DNA of 18,159 nucleotides, from assembly GCA_019423745.1 (NCBI GenBank), contig JAHZAV010000039.1, positions 1-18,159 of the forward strand. The letters are read 5' to 3'. Shown here piece after piece: positions 6,987 to 13,175 of this stretch. The translations under genes and the position numbers were made by a program. This stretch comes from Lachnospiraceae bacterium. Its GTDB lineage: Bacteria > Bacillota > Clostridia > Lachnospirales > Lachnospiraceae. The number at the start of each line of letters is the position of its first letter. Within the stretch, counting starts at the first letter, position 1. The notes under the pieces are model-generated. The model saw nothing but the letters and a program-made list of their open reading frames with translations. It made no database searches and was not told where the DNA came from.

Positions 6987-8045
6987 ATGAAACAGTTAGA
7001 AATAAATTTTCAAAAGCAGCTGAAGCATTATATGCTTGATATGAATGTTTCCATGAATGGTGGCTGCCTGGGAATTTTAGGGGCATCTGGATGTGGAAAG
7101 AGTATGACTTTAAAAGCTGTGGCAGGGATTGTGCGTCCAGACTATGGAAGGATTGCCACTGAAAAACTGGTATTTTATGATAGTAAAAAAAAGATTGATC
7201 TTTCTCCACAAAAGCGAAAAGTAGGCTATTTGTTCCAAAATTATGCCTTATTTCCTAATATGACAGTAGAAGAAAATATTATGGCAGGGATACAGGGGAA
7301 AAGATCTGAAAAAAAGAAAAAAGCAACCAGATTAGTGGAACAGTTTCAATTGTCTGATTTGGAAAAACAATATCCTGCCAGGCTTTCAGGGGGACAGCAG
7401 CAAAGAGTGGCTCTGGCCAGAATATTGGCCAGCGAGCCAGATGTTTTACTTCTGGATGAACCATTTTCCGCAATGGATAGTTATCTGAAAGAAGAACTTC
7501 AGTTGGAAATGCAGCGACACATTCAGAGTTTTTTTGGATGTACGATTTTGGTTAGCCATGACAGGGATGAAATTTATAGATTGTGTACCCATACAATGAT
7601 TATGGAAAAAGGAAAAAACGTGATCTGCGACAATACAAAGGCATTGTTTGAAAACCCCAGAAAAGTGGCTGCAGCAAGATTAACCGGCTGCAAAAATATT
7701 TCTCGGGCAGAAAAAAGAGGAGATTTTCAGGTGTATGCTAAGGATTGGGGGATTTCGCTTTATACAGCAGAACAGGTTTCCGAAAAGACAACATATATCG
7801 GAGTAAGAGCGCATGATGTTTTACCCGCTTGTAATAAAGGAGATACAGATCAAGGAAATAGAGTAAACTGGATTCCGGTACTGCCCGTAGAGCAATCCGA
7901 GACGCCATTTGAACAAACAATGATCTTTAAAGCAAATGAGCAGGCCAATAAGGGCATTTGGATGAAAAGTGAGAGGGGAACTTTACAGATCCCTGAAGCC
8001 GTAACAATTGCTCCAGAGAAACTTTTACTTTTAGAAGACAATTGA
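6987..8045 (+). CDS. modC: Molybdate ABC transporter ATP-binding protein
   Basis: This 352-residue protein has a complete ABC ATPase domain: Walker A GASGCGKS (32-39, followed by Met rather than the usual Thr/Ser), Q-loop Gln84 (LFQNYALFP), signature LSGGQ (133-137), Walker B VLLLDEP (153-159) and switch His191. Residues from about 230 form a divergent C-terminal regulatory part (CKNISRAEK, YIGVRAHDVLP) like the TOBE region of ModC. GGAGG lies about 10 bases before the ATG at 6987. It is 9 bases behind modB. Confidence 0.94.
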   Translation: MKQLEINFQKQLKHYMLDMNVSMNGGCLGILGASGCGKSMTLKAVAGIVRPDYGRIATEKLVFYDSKKKIDLSPQKRKVGYLFQNYALFPNMTVEENIMAGIQGKRSEKKKKATRLVEQFQLSDLEKQYPARLSGGQQQRVALARILASEPDVLLLDEPFSAMDSYLKEELQLEMQRHIQSFFGCTILVSHDRDEIYRLCTHTMIMEKGKNVICDNTKALFENPRKVAAARLTGCKNISRAEKRGDFQVYAKDWGISLYTAEQVSEKTTYIGVRAHDVLPACNKGDTDQGNRVNWIPVLPVEQSETPFEQTMIFKANEQANKGIWMKSERGTLQIPEAVTIAPEKLLLLEDN

Positions 8046-8058
8046 AGAGGAGAAAAGA

Positions 8059-8433
8059 ATGGATCCGAAAGAAGAAAGAGTAAAATTCCATCCTGTGGTT
8101 AAACTACAGATTTGTACAAGCCAACCCGTATTAGGACCGGGCCTTATAGAACTTCTGGAGCATCTGGAAGAAAACGGTTCTATGAAAGAAGCCTGCCAGA
8201 AAATGGAAATGTCCTATAGTAAAGGCTGGAAAATAATAAATCGAGCGGAAAAAGAATTGGGGAATTCATTGCTTGTTCGCCATCAGGGAGGAAAAAGCGG
8301 CGGAAAATGCGAAATAACTGTCGAATGCAAAATATTAATGCAAAAATATCGTGCTATGGAAACAGAAGTAAAAACATACGCCTGTGCGTCATTCCAACGG
8401 TGGTTTGACAATTGGGGACGTAACAAAGTTTAA
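8059..8433 (+). CDS. ModE-like winged-helix regulator without a molybdate-binding domain
   Basis: This 124-residue protein corresponds to only the DNA-binding half of ModE. It shows the LysR/ModE-type helix-turn-helix (LIELLEHLEENGSMKEACQ, MEMSYSKGWKIINRAEKELG, about residues 28-72) and the glycine-rich wing GGKSGGKCEIT (80-90) that corresponds to the ModE GGxGGGGAxLT wing. The two C-terminal MOP/TOBE domains that bind molybdate in E. coli ModE are absent; the protein simply ends after one helix. It begins 13 bases after modC behind GAGGAG, so it is the last gene of the mod operon and probably controls it. How it senses metal, if at all, is not visible. Confidence 0.85.
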   Translation: MDPKEERVKFHPVVKLQICTSQPVLGPGLIELLEHLEENGSMKEACQKMEMSYSKGWKIINRAEKELGNSLLVRHQGGKSGGKCEITVECKILMQKYRAMETEVKTYACASFQRWFDNWGRNKV

Positions 8434-8453
8434 AAGTGTTACGTTTCCAATTG
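8409..8453. repeat. 17-bp inverted repeat spanning the stop codon of the ModE-like gene
   Basis: Positions 8409-8425 pair with 8437-8453 over 17 bp with two G-T pairs, around an 11-base loop that contains the stop codon (8431-8433). The inner part is ACGTAACA/TGTTACGT, the outer part CAATTGG/CCAATTG. No T-tract follows, so it may be a weak terminator, an mRNA-stabilising 3' hairpin, or a protein binding site. Confidence 0.6.
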
Positions 8454-8461
8454 CAGTAAGT

Positions 8462-8492
8462 GGTGGGTAAAAATGAAAAATAGGGTGGGTAA
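8462..8492. repeat. GGTGGGTAA direct repeat
   Basis: GGTGGGTAA occurs at 8462-8470 and 8484-8492, 22 bp apart (about two helical turns), just upstream of the thi promoter. Function unknown. The rest of 8454-8517 is AT-rich with nothing else recognisable. Confidence 0.35.
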
Positions 8493-8517
8493 TTTTGTAA
8501 ATGTTTATATGCAGTAG

Positions 8518-8546
8518 TTGCAAAATGTGAGTGACGGGGATATAAT
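8518..8546 (+). promoter_or_regulatory. Promoter of the thiW-thiC leader
   Basis: TTGCAA (8518-8523), a 17-base spacer and a perfect TATAAT (8541-8546). Transcription would begin near 8553, just before the riboswitch. Confidence 0.7.
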
Positions 8547-8567
8547 AATTCTGGTATAAAATAATAG

Positions 8568-8656
8568 TGATACGGGGAGCTGGCTGAAGTCGGCTGAGAG
8601 GAGACTGTTTTGTTTCGACCCATAACCTGATTTGGATAATGCCAACGTAGGGATGA
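8568..8656 (+). promoter_or_regulatory. TPP riboswitch (THI element)
   Basis: The thiamine pyrophosphate aptamer consensus is readable: CGGGG at 8573-8577, GGCTGAGAGG at 8592-8601, then GACCC, AACCTGATTTGGATAATGCC (8624-8643) and AACGTAGGGA (8644-8653). It is followed by a rho-independent terminator and then thiW-thiC, both thiamine genes. Binding of TPP is expected to favour the terminator and switch the operon off. Confidence 0.93.
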
Positions 8657-8670
8657 ATATTGAGTGATTG

Positions 8671-8702
8671 ATAGAGTTCCGCAGGCGGAGCTCTATTTTT
8701 TT
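8671..8702 (+). terminator. Riboswitch-controlled terminator
   Basis: ATAGAGTTCCGC (8671-8682) pairs with GCGGAGCTCTAT (8685-8696), giving an 11-bp stem with a CAGG loop, followed directly by seven T (8696-8702). It lies 15 bases after the TPP aptamer, so it is the expression platform. Confidence 0.88.
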
Positions 8703-8825
8703 GTCAAAGTGTTCTATAAGTATTTCTTATATTTCTGTAAAAGATAACTACAAATAAAGTATTTGAGTTGGAGTTTCGTGCATAATATGCCAGATTATAC
8801 AGCAATAGAGGAAGGAGAGAGTTTT
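8703..8825 (+). other. Leader between the riboswitch terminator and thiW
   Basis: This is an AT-rich untranslated stretch with no second promoter I would accept. It ends in AAGGAGAG at 8812-8819, 7 bases before the thiW start. Together with the promoter, aptamer and terminator it fills the 392-base gap between the ModE-like gene and thiW. Confidence 0.5.
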
Positions 8826-9335
8826 ATGAAACGTGAAAATGCGACGAAAAAGCTGGTTCTGGCCGGTGTATTAACCGCGTTGGCTGTGGTGGGGAGTATG
8901 ATTAGTTTTCCGGTGGCTGGAAGCAAATGTGCGCCAATACAACATATGGTGAATATCTTGGCAGCAGTAACGCTTGGACCGGGATGGAGTGTGGGTATTG
9001 CATTTTGTGCAAGTTTCCTTAGGAATGTTATGGGAATTGGAAGTATTTTAGCTTTTCCGGGCAGCATGATAGGTGCTTTATGCTGTGGAATAGTGTATGC
9101 TGTTTGTCGAAAACTTGGCGCAGCATGTTTCGCAGAAGCATTTGGAACAGGTATTCTGGGTGCTTTGGCAGCCTATCCGGCGGCAAAGTTCTTGATGGGT
9201 ATGGAGCCGGCAGGATTGTTTGTGTATATTGTGCCGTTTTTGGTTTCTACTGTAGTCGGCAGTATTCTTGCCTTTTTACTGATTACAGTTTTGGAAAAGG
9301 GTGGGGTACTAAAACAATTAAAAATTGTAGGATAA
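8826..9335 (+). CDS. thiW: ThiW, S-component of an ECF transporter for a thiamine precursor
   Basis: This 169-residue integral membrane protein has about five to six hydrophobic segments. The hallmark FPVAGSKCAPIQHMVNIL near residues 28-45 and the FLRNVMGIGSILAFPGSMIGA segment are typical of ThiW, the substrate-binding component predicted to import hydroxyethylthiazole and to use the shared EcfA/A'/T energising module encoded elsewhere. The ATG at 8826 has AGGAGA 7 bases upstream; an earlier in-frame TTG at 8763 would add a 21-residue non-hydrophobic extension without a ribosome binding site. It follows a TPP riboswitch and precedes thiC by 30 bases, so the operon would make the pyrimidine half (ThiC) and import the thiazole half. 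Confidence 0.92.
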   Translation: MKRENATKKLVLAGVLTALAVVGSMISFPVAGSKCAPIQHMVNILAAVTLGPGWSVGIAFCASFLRNVMGIGSILAFPGSMIGALCCGIVYAVCRKLGAACFAEAFGTGILGALAAYPAAKFLMGMEPAGLFVYIVPFLVSTVVGSILAFLLITVLEKGGVLKQLKIVG

Positions 9336-9365
9336 ATGAAAAGCAAGATAAGGAGGAATTAGCAG

Positions 9366-10676
9366 ATGAGTAATTACACAACACAGATGGATGCAGCACG
9401 CAAAGGGATTGTGACACCGCAGATGGAAACAGTGGCAAAAAAGGAAAATATGCCGGTGGAAAAATTGATGCAGCTTGTAGCGGAGGGAAAGGTGGCAATA
9501 TGTGCAAATAAAAAGCATACCTGTCTGGATCCGGAAGGAATCGGAAGTATGTTACGTACAAAGATAAATGTTAATTTGGGAGTATCCAGAGACTGCAAAG
9601 ATTATGATATAGAAATGGAAAAAGTGATGAGTGCTGTAAAGCTTGGAGCGGAAGCTATTATGGATCTGTCCAGTCACGGTAATACACAGCCATTCCGACA
9701 GAAATTAACAAGCGAATGTCCTGTCATGATAGGAACAGTTCCTGTCTATGACAGTGTGATTCATTATCAGAGAGATCTTGCAACTTTAACAGCCAAAGAT
9801 TTTATTGATGTAATCAGGCTTCATGCAGAAGATGGTGTGGATTTTGTTACACTGCACTGTGGAATTACACAAAAGACAATTCAGCAGATTAAAAAACATA
9901 AAAGAAAAATGAATATTGTAAGTCGTGGAGGAAGCCTGGTGTTCGCCTGGATGAGCATGACAGGACAGGAAAATCCGTTTTATGAATACTATGATGAGAT
10001 CCTGGATATATGTGAAGAATATGATGTTACCATTTCTCTTGGAGATGCCTGCCGTCCTGGATGCCTGGCAGATGCAACAGATGTCTGCCAGATTGAAGAA
10101 TTGGTACGTCTAGGTGAACTTACCAAAAGAGCATGGGATCATAATGTACAAGTTATGGTAGAAGGTCCGGGTCATGTTCCGTTGAATCAGGTAGCAGCAA
10201 ATATGGAAGTACAAAAAAGTATTTGTATGGGAGCTCCGTTTTATGTGTTGGGACCGTTGGTAACAGACATTGCACCGGGATATGATCATATTACAGCGGC
10301 TATAGGAGGTGCAGTGGCAGCTATGAACGGTGCAGCATTTTTGTGTTATGTAACTCCGGCAGAACATTTAGCGCTTCCTAATGTAGAAGATGTAAAACAG
10401 GGAATCATTGCTTCTAAAATTGCAGCTCATGCTGCAGATATAGCAAAAGGAATACCAGGTGCACGGGATATAGATGACAAAATGGCAGATGCCAGACGTA
10501 AACTGGATTGGGATGCACAGTTTGCATGTGCCCTGGATAAAGAAACTGCAAAAGCGATTCGTGACAGCAGAAGTCCGGAAGATGATCACAGTGATACATG
10601 TAGTATGTGCGGTAAATTCTGTGCAGTGCGAAGCATGAATAAAGCACTCGCGGGAGAGTATATTGATATTCTTTAA
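9366..10676 (+). CDS. thiC: Phosphomethylpyrimidine synthase ThiC (short form)
   Basis: This 436-residue enzyme converts 5-aminoimidazole ribotide to HMP phosphate with a radical SAM mechanism in thiamine synthesis. ThiC motifs include MDLSSHGNTQPFR (99-111), SRGGSLVFAWM, SLGDACRPGCLADATD, VEGPGHVPLNQ (265-275) and the C-terminal cluster-binding cysteines C412, C415 and C419 (CSMCGKFC). The cysteine spacing is CX2CX3C, one residue shorter than the CX2CX4C of E. coli and Bacillus ThiC. The protein also lacks the N-terminal domain of those ~600-residue enzymes, as other clostridial short forms do. AGGAGG lies about 10 bases before the ATG. No obvious terminator follows. Confidence 0.95.
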   Translation: MSNYTTQMDAARKGIVTPQMETVAKKENMPVEKLMQLVAEGKVAICANKKHTCLDPEGIGSMLRTKINVNLGVSRDCKDYDIEMEKVMSAVKLGAEAIMDLSSHGNTQPFRQKLTSECPVMIGTVPVYDSVIHYQRDLATLTAKDFIDVIRLHAEDGVDFVTLHCGITQKTIQQIKKHKRKMNIVSRGGSLVFAWMSMTGQENPFYEYYDEILDICEEYDVTISLGDACRPGCLADATDVCQIEELVRLGELTKRAWDHNVQVMVEGPGHVPLNQVAANMEVQKSICMGAPFYVLGPLVTDIAPGYDHITAAIGGAVAAMNGAAFLCYVTPAEHLALPNVEDVKQGIIASKIAAHAADIAKGIPGARDIDDKMADARRKLDWDAQFACALDKETAKAIRDSRSPEDDHSDTCSMCGKFCAVRSMNKALAGEYIDIL

Positions 10677-10791
10677 GCGGAAGAAAGAATATTAAAAAGC
10701 TGCTGTTAAGATATTTAGAAATTTATCTAACATTTCCAATAAAAATAATTGGCAGTCGACTATGCGAAATGTGTTCAGTCATGTAAAATGG

Positions 10792-10840
10792 AATTGATCA
10801 GATGTTTCGATATAAGTATTTAAAAGAGATCATATCAATT
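10792..10840. promoter_or_regulatory. Inverted repeat before the first TetR gene, candidate operator/promoter
   Basis: AATTGAT (10792-10798) and ATCAATT (10834-10840) form an interrupted inverted repeat with arms 35 bases apart. A weak promoter, TTGATC (10794-10799) with 17-base spacing to TATTTA (10817-10822), lies in between. The TetR start is at 10860. Autoregulation is a guess from position. Confidence 0.3.
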
Positions 10841-10859
10841 AAAAAACGGGGATAAAGTT

Positions 10860-11426
10860 ATGGGATTGAAAGAGCACATTATGGAGACTGCCTGGGAGCT
10901 GTTTTATGAGAAAGGATATACTGCAACTACAGTAGATGAAATTATTCGAAAAGCCGGAACTTCAAAAGGCGGATTTTACTATTATTTTAAAGCTAAAGAT
11001 GAACTTTTAAATTCGTTATATTTGTTTTTCGACCGTGAATACCAAAAATATTACGAAGGTATGGATCGGAATTTGAATCATATCATGCAACTGAAGCTTT
11101 TAAATCAGTATGTTTTTTACTTTATAGAAGGAAATGTAAAAGTGGATCTTTTGGCAGCATTATACCAGTCACAGCTTGCCAGAAAGCAGCAAGATCATTT
11201 TCTAAGCCCCAACAGATATTATATGAGGCTTGTGCGCAATATAATTGCAGAAGGGCAGAAGAGAGGAGAAATTAGAACGGATAAGTCGGTGGAAGAGCTG
11301 GCAAAACATATTCTTTTACTACAACGAGGAACAATTATGGATTGGTGCGTGGAAGAGGGAAAATATTCTTTAGGATATTTTGGTTCAGAAGGCTTTCAAC
11401 TTTATATAGAATTTTTAAAACCATAA
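10860..11426 (+). CDS. TetR/AcrR-family transcriptional regulator
   Basis: This 188-residue regulator has the N-terminal TetR helix-turn-helix at about residues 22-48 (TTVDEIIRKAGTSKGGFYYYFKAKDELL), preceded by the usual AWELFYEKGY helix. The all-alpha C-terminal ligand domain is not informative about its effector. The ATG at 10860 follows a weak GGGG ribosome binding site. It is separated from the following membrane-protein/amidohydrolase operon by a strong terminator but points the same way; together they suggest local control of that operon. Confidence 0.88.
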   Translation: MGLKEHIMETAWELFYEKGYTATTVDEIIRKAGTSKGGFYYYFKAKDELLNSLYLFFDREYQKYYEGMDRNLNHIMQLKLLNQYVFYFIEGNVKVDLLAALYQSQLARKQQDHFLSPNRYYMRLVRNIIAEGQKRGEIRTDKSVEELAKHILLLQRGTIMDWCVEEGKYSLGYFGSEGFQLYIEFLKP

Positions 11427-11497
11427 TTTGAATGTAAAAATTCGTACCATAAAAGGTAGACTTTCAATGAGAAAATGGTCTGTGATATAAACCTAGT

Positions 11498-11531
11498 AAG
11501 CCCCCTGTGGTGGAAAACCACAGGGGGCTTT
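11498..11531 (+). terminator. Terminator after the first TetR gene
   Basis: AAGCCCCCTGTGGT (11498-11511) pairs with ACCACAGGGGGCTT (11517-11530) in a 14-bp perfect stem with a GGAAA loop. The T-tract is only three bases, but the stem is very stable. It lies 72 bases after the TetR stop. Confidence 0.7.
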
Positions 11532-11696
11532 GTGCATGCTGAAATATATATAATTGTGATATGAAAAATAAACAGAAGAGACTATAGTCTAATTAATAAT
11601 CGGGAAAATAGACAAAATATAATCAGAAAATATGTGAAAATCATAGAAATATTTTCTTAAATAATTAACAAAAAAGAAAGAGTATATACAAATATA
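11532..11696. other. AT-rich intergenic stretch before the DUF5058 operon promoter
   Basis: No reading frame or RNA gene is seen. It contains a perfect palindrome (listed separately) and long A/T runs (about 11600-11690) that could act as an UP element or curved DNA ahead of the strong promoter at 11697. It forms part of a 345-base gene-free stretch (11427-11771). Confidence 0.4.
11579..11590. promoter_or_regulatory. Palindrome AGACTATAGTCT, candidate upstream operator
   Basis: This is a perfect 12-bp palindrome about 150 bp upstream of the predicted transcription start of the DUF5058 operon. A near-identical copy is at 11739-11750. Confidence 0.45.
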
Positions 11697-11725
11697 TTGA
11701 GAAATAGAAATGATAGTGATATAAT
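11697..11725 (+). promoter_or_regulatory. Strong promoter of the membrane-protein/amidohydrolase operon
   Basis: TTGAGA (11697-11702), a 17-base spacer, and TGATATAAT with a perfect extended -10 (11717-11725). Start would be near 11732, about 40 bases before the first gene. Confidence 0.75.
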
Positions 11726-11738
11726 TAACGAAAATTAC

Positions 11739-11750
11739 AGACTATGGTCT
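11739..11750. promoter_or_regulatory. Palindrome AGACTATGGTCT just after the -10, candidate operator
   Basis: It differs at one base from the perfect palindrome at 11579-11590 and lies about 7-18 bases after the predicted transcription start, a classical repressor position. Confidence 0.5.
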
Positions 11751-11771
11751 TTAGTGAAAAGGAGTGGTGGT

Positions 11772-12476
11772 ATGAAGTACAACGATATCTGCAATTCATA
11801 TTGGATGTATTTGTGGGTAGGAAGTTTATTGGTAGCAGTCATTGTTCAGTGTCTTATTTTTATGAGAAAAGCCTGGACAAGAGCAAGAGGACTTGGACTG
11901 ACTAATCAGCAGATTAAAAAGGGCTTGACAACGGGAATTACGATTAGCATTGTTCCAACTCTTCCAGTTCTGGTTGTGTTTTTATCTCTTATGCCGCTGC
12001 TTGGGACACCGCTTCCCTGGATGAGACTTTCTGTGATCGGTTCTGCTTACTATGAGACCTATGCAGCATCTACGGCATTGGAATGCGTAGGAGAGTCACT
12101 TACTGTAAATGGCTATTCTGCTATTGGATGGATTGCGGCAGCCTGGGTGATGACTGTGGGGGGAAGTGCTTGTATTCTATGGTCTTCTATTACCATTAAA
12201 CCGATTTCTCTTTTATATGACAAGGCAGAAAAGATCGATATGGGGCTTGTGCTTGCTATTGGAGGAGGATGCCTGGCAGGTGTCATGGCTTATGTGTCGG
12301 TCGCTTACGGATTTGGCCAGATGTCGACACAGGGAGTTGTATTTTTAATTAGTTTTACAGTGGGAGCAATCTTAGTAATTCTACATAAGAAATTTCCTAA
12401 ATTGAAATGGCTGGCAGATTATATTATGGCAATTAGTATGCTGGCTGGAATGGCAGCAGCGTGTGTCATATTCTAA
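11772..12476 (+). CDS. DUF5058-like polytopic membrane protein
   Basis: This 234-residue protein has about six hydrophobic segments: near residues 11-32, 54-78, 112-138, 158-180, 187-205 and 213-234. The first cytoplasmic loop carries MRKAWTRARGLGLTNQQIKKGL, followed by TTGITISIVPTLPVLVVFLSL. I recognise it with moderate confidence as the DUF5058 family, of unknown function. The ATG at 11772 is chosen because AAAAGGAG stands 7 bases upstream; an earlier in-frame TTG at 11697 is the -35 box itself. It is the first gene of a three-gene operon with a second membrane protein and an amidohydrolase, so it is probably one half of a transporter for the hydrolase's substrate or product. That role is inference. 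Confidence 0.8.
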   Translation: MKYNDICNSYWMYLWVGSLLVAVIVQCLIFMRKAWTRARGLGLTNQQIKKGLTTGITISIVPTLPVLVVFLSLMPLLGTPLPWMRLSVIGSAYYETYAASTALECVGESLTVNGYSAIGWIAAAWVMTVGGSACILWSSITIKPISLLYDKAEKIDMGLVLAIGGGCLAGVMAYVSVAYGFGQMSTQGVVFLISFTVGAILVILHKKFPKLKWLADYIMAISMLAGMAAACVIF

Positions 12477-12491
12477 AAGGAGGTAAGGGAT

Positions 12492-13175
12492 ATGAAGCTA
12501 CAGACAAGAGAAGAATTTAACAGCTGGATACATAAGTTTGGTATCATTTCCAGCTTGTTGCTGTTTGTTGGGATGACGGCATTTCCAGTTGTAGTAAGTG
12601 CGGTGTATGGTCTATGGCCGGATTTTAGGGCATTATGGCCGGGGTTTATTGCAGTGATTCTTTTTATGGCACCTTATTGGCCGGCAGAAACAATAGGATA
12701 TATGCCGGTTATGGGGCCGGGTGCTCTTTATATGTCTTACATTACCGGGAATGTGACCAATTTGCGAATGCCTGCCACGGTTGGGACGATTAATTCATTA
12801 GGAATTAAACCGAATACAGACGCCTGTCATACAATGGCGATTATCGCCTGTGGTGCTTCTGTAATCACGACGGTTGTAGTGGTAGCAATCGGAGTAGTGG
12901 TGGCAAAACCGCTTGCGCCGGTATTAAATGCCCCTGCTTTGAAACCAGCGTTTGACTATGTTGTTCCGGCATTGTTTGGAGGTCTTGTGGCACAGACAAT
13001 ACTAAAAGGGAAAAAGCAGTTTTTCCTTTATTTGATTCCATTGGCAGTTTGCCTTATCTTTTGTTATTTTACTCCAGTAGCAGGTGCTTATTATATGTTG
13101 ATTGCAATTGTGATTTCAGCAGTGGTTTATATTGTGGATTACAAAAAGAGCGGAAAGAAGGAGGAAGTAAAATGA
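12492..13175 (+). CDS. Polytopic membrane protein, probable partner of the DUF5058-like protein
   Basis: This 227-residue protein has about six or seven hydrophobic segments (near residues 15-40, 47-62, 73-86, 112-140, 154-168, 174-192 and 195-216). Between helices it has a glycine- and proline-rich stretch, ETIGYMPVMGPGALYMSYIT (66-85), with NVTNLRMPATVG after it, which looks like a re-entrant or substrate-binding region. I cannot name the family. AGGAGG lies 8 bases before the ATG, 15 bases after the previous gene, and the TGA stop overlaps the next ATG (ATGA). The tight coupling suggests that both membrane proteins form one complex made together with the hydrolase. Confidence 0.82.
   Translation: MKLQTREEFNSWIHKFGIISSLLLFVGMTAFPVVVSAVYGLWPDFRALWPGFIAVILFMAPYWPAETIGYMPVMGPGALYMSYITGNVTNLRMPATVGTINSLGIKPNTDACHTMAIIACGASVITTVVVVAIGVVVAKPLAPVLNAPALKPAFDYVVPALFGGLVAQTILKGKKQFFLYLIPLAVCLIFCYFTPVAGAYYMLIAIVISAVVYIVDYKKSGKKEEVK

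Noticed and set aside
8763..8788. Second promoter (TTGAGT, TAATAT) between the riboswitch and thiW
   Set aside because: Spacer of 14 bases and poor boxes; it would also bypass the riboswitch.
10702..10735. Terminator after thiC
   Set aside because: Only short, mismatched stems and no T-tract could be found.
11458..11481. AGACT...ATGGTCT as a third copy of the 12-bp palindrome
   Set aside because: The two half-sites are separated by more than ten extra bases, so it does not match the other two copies.
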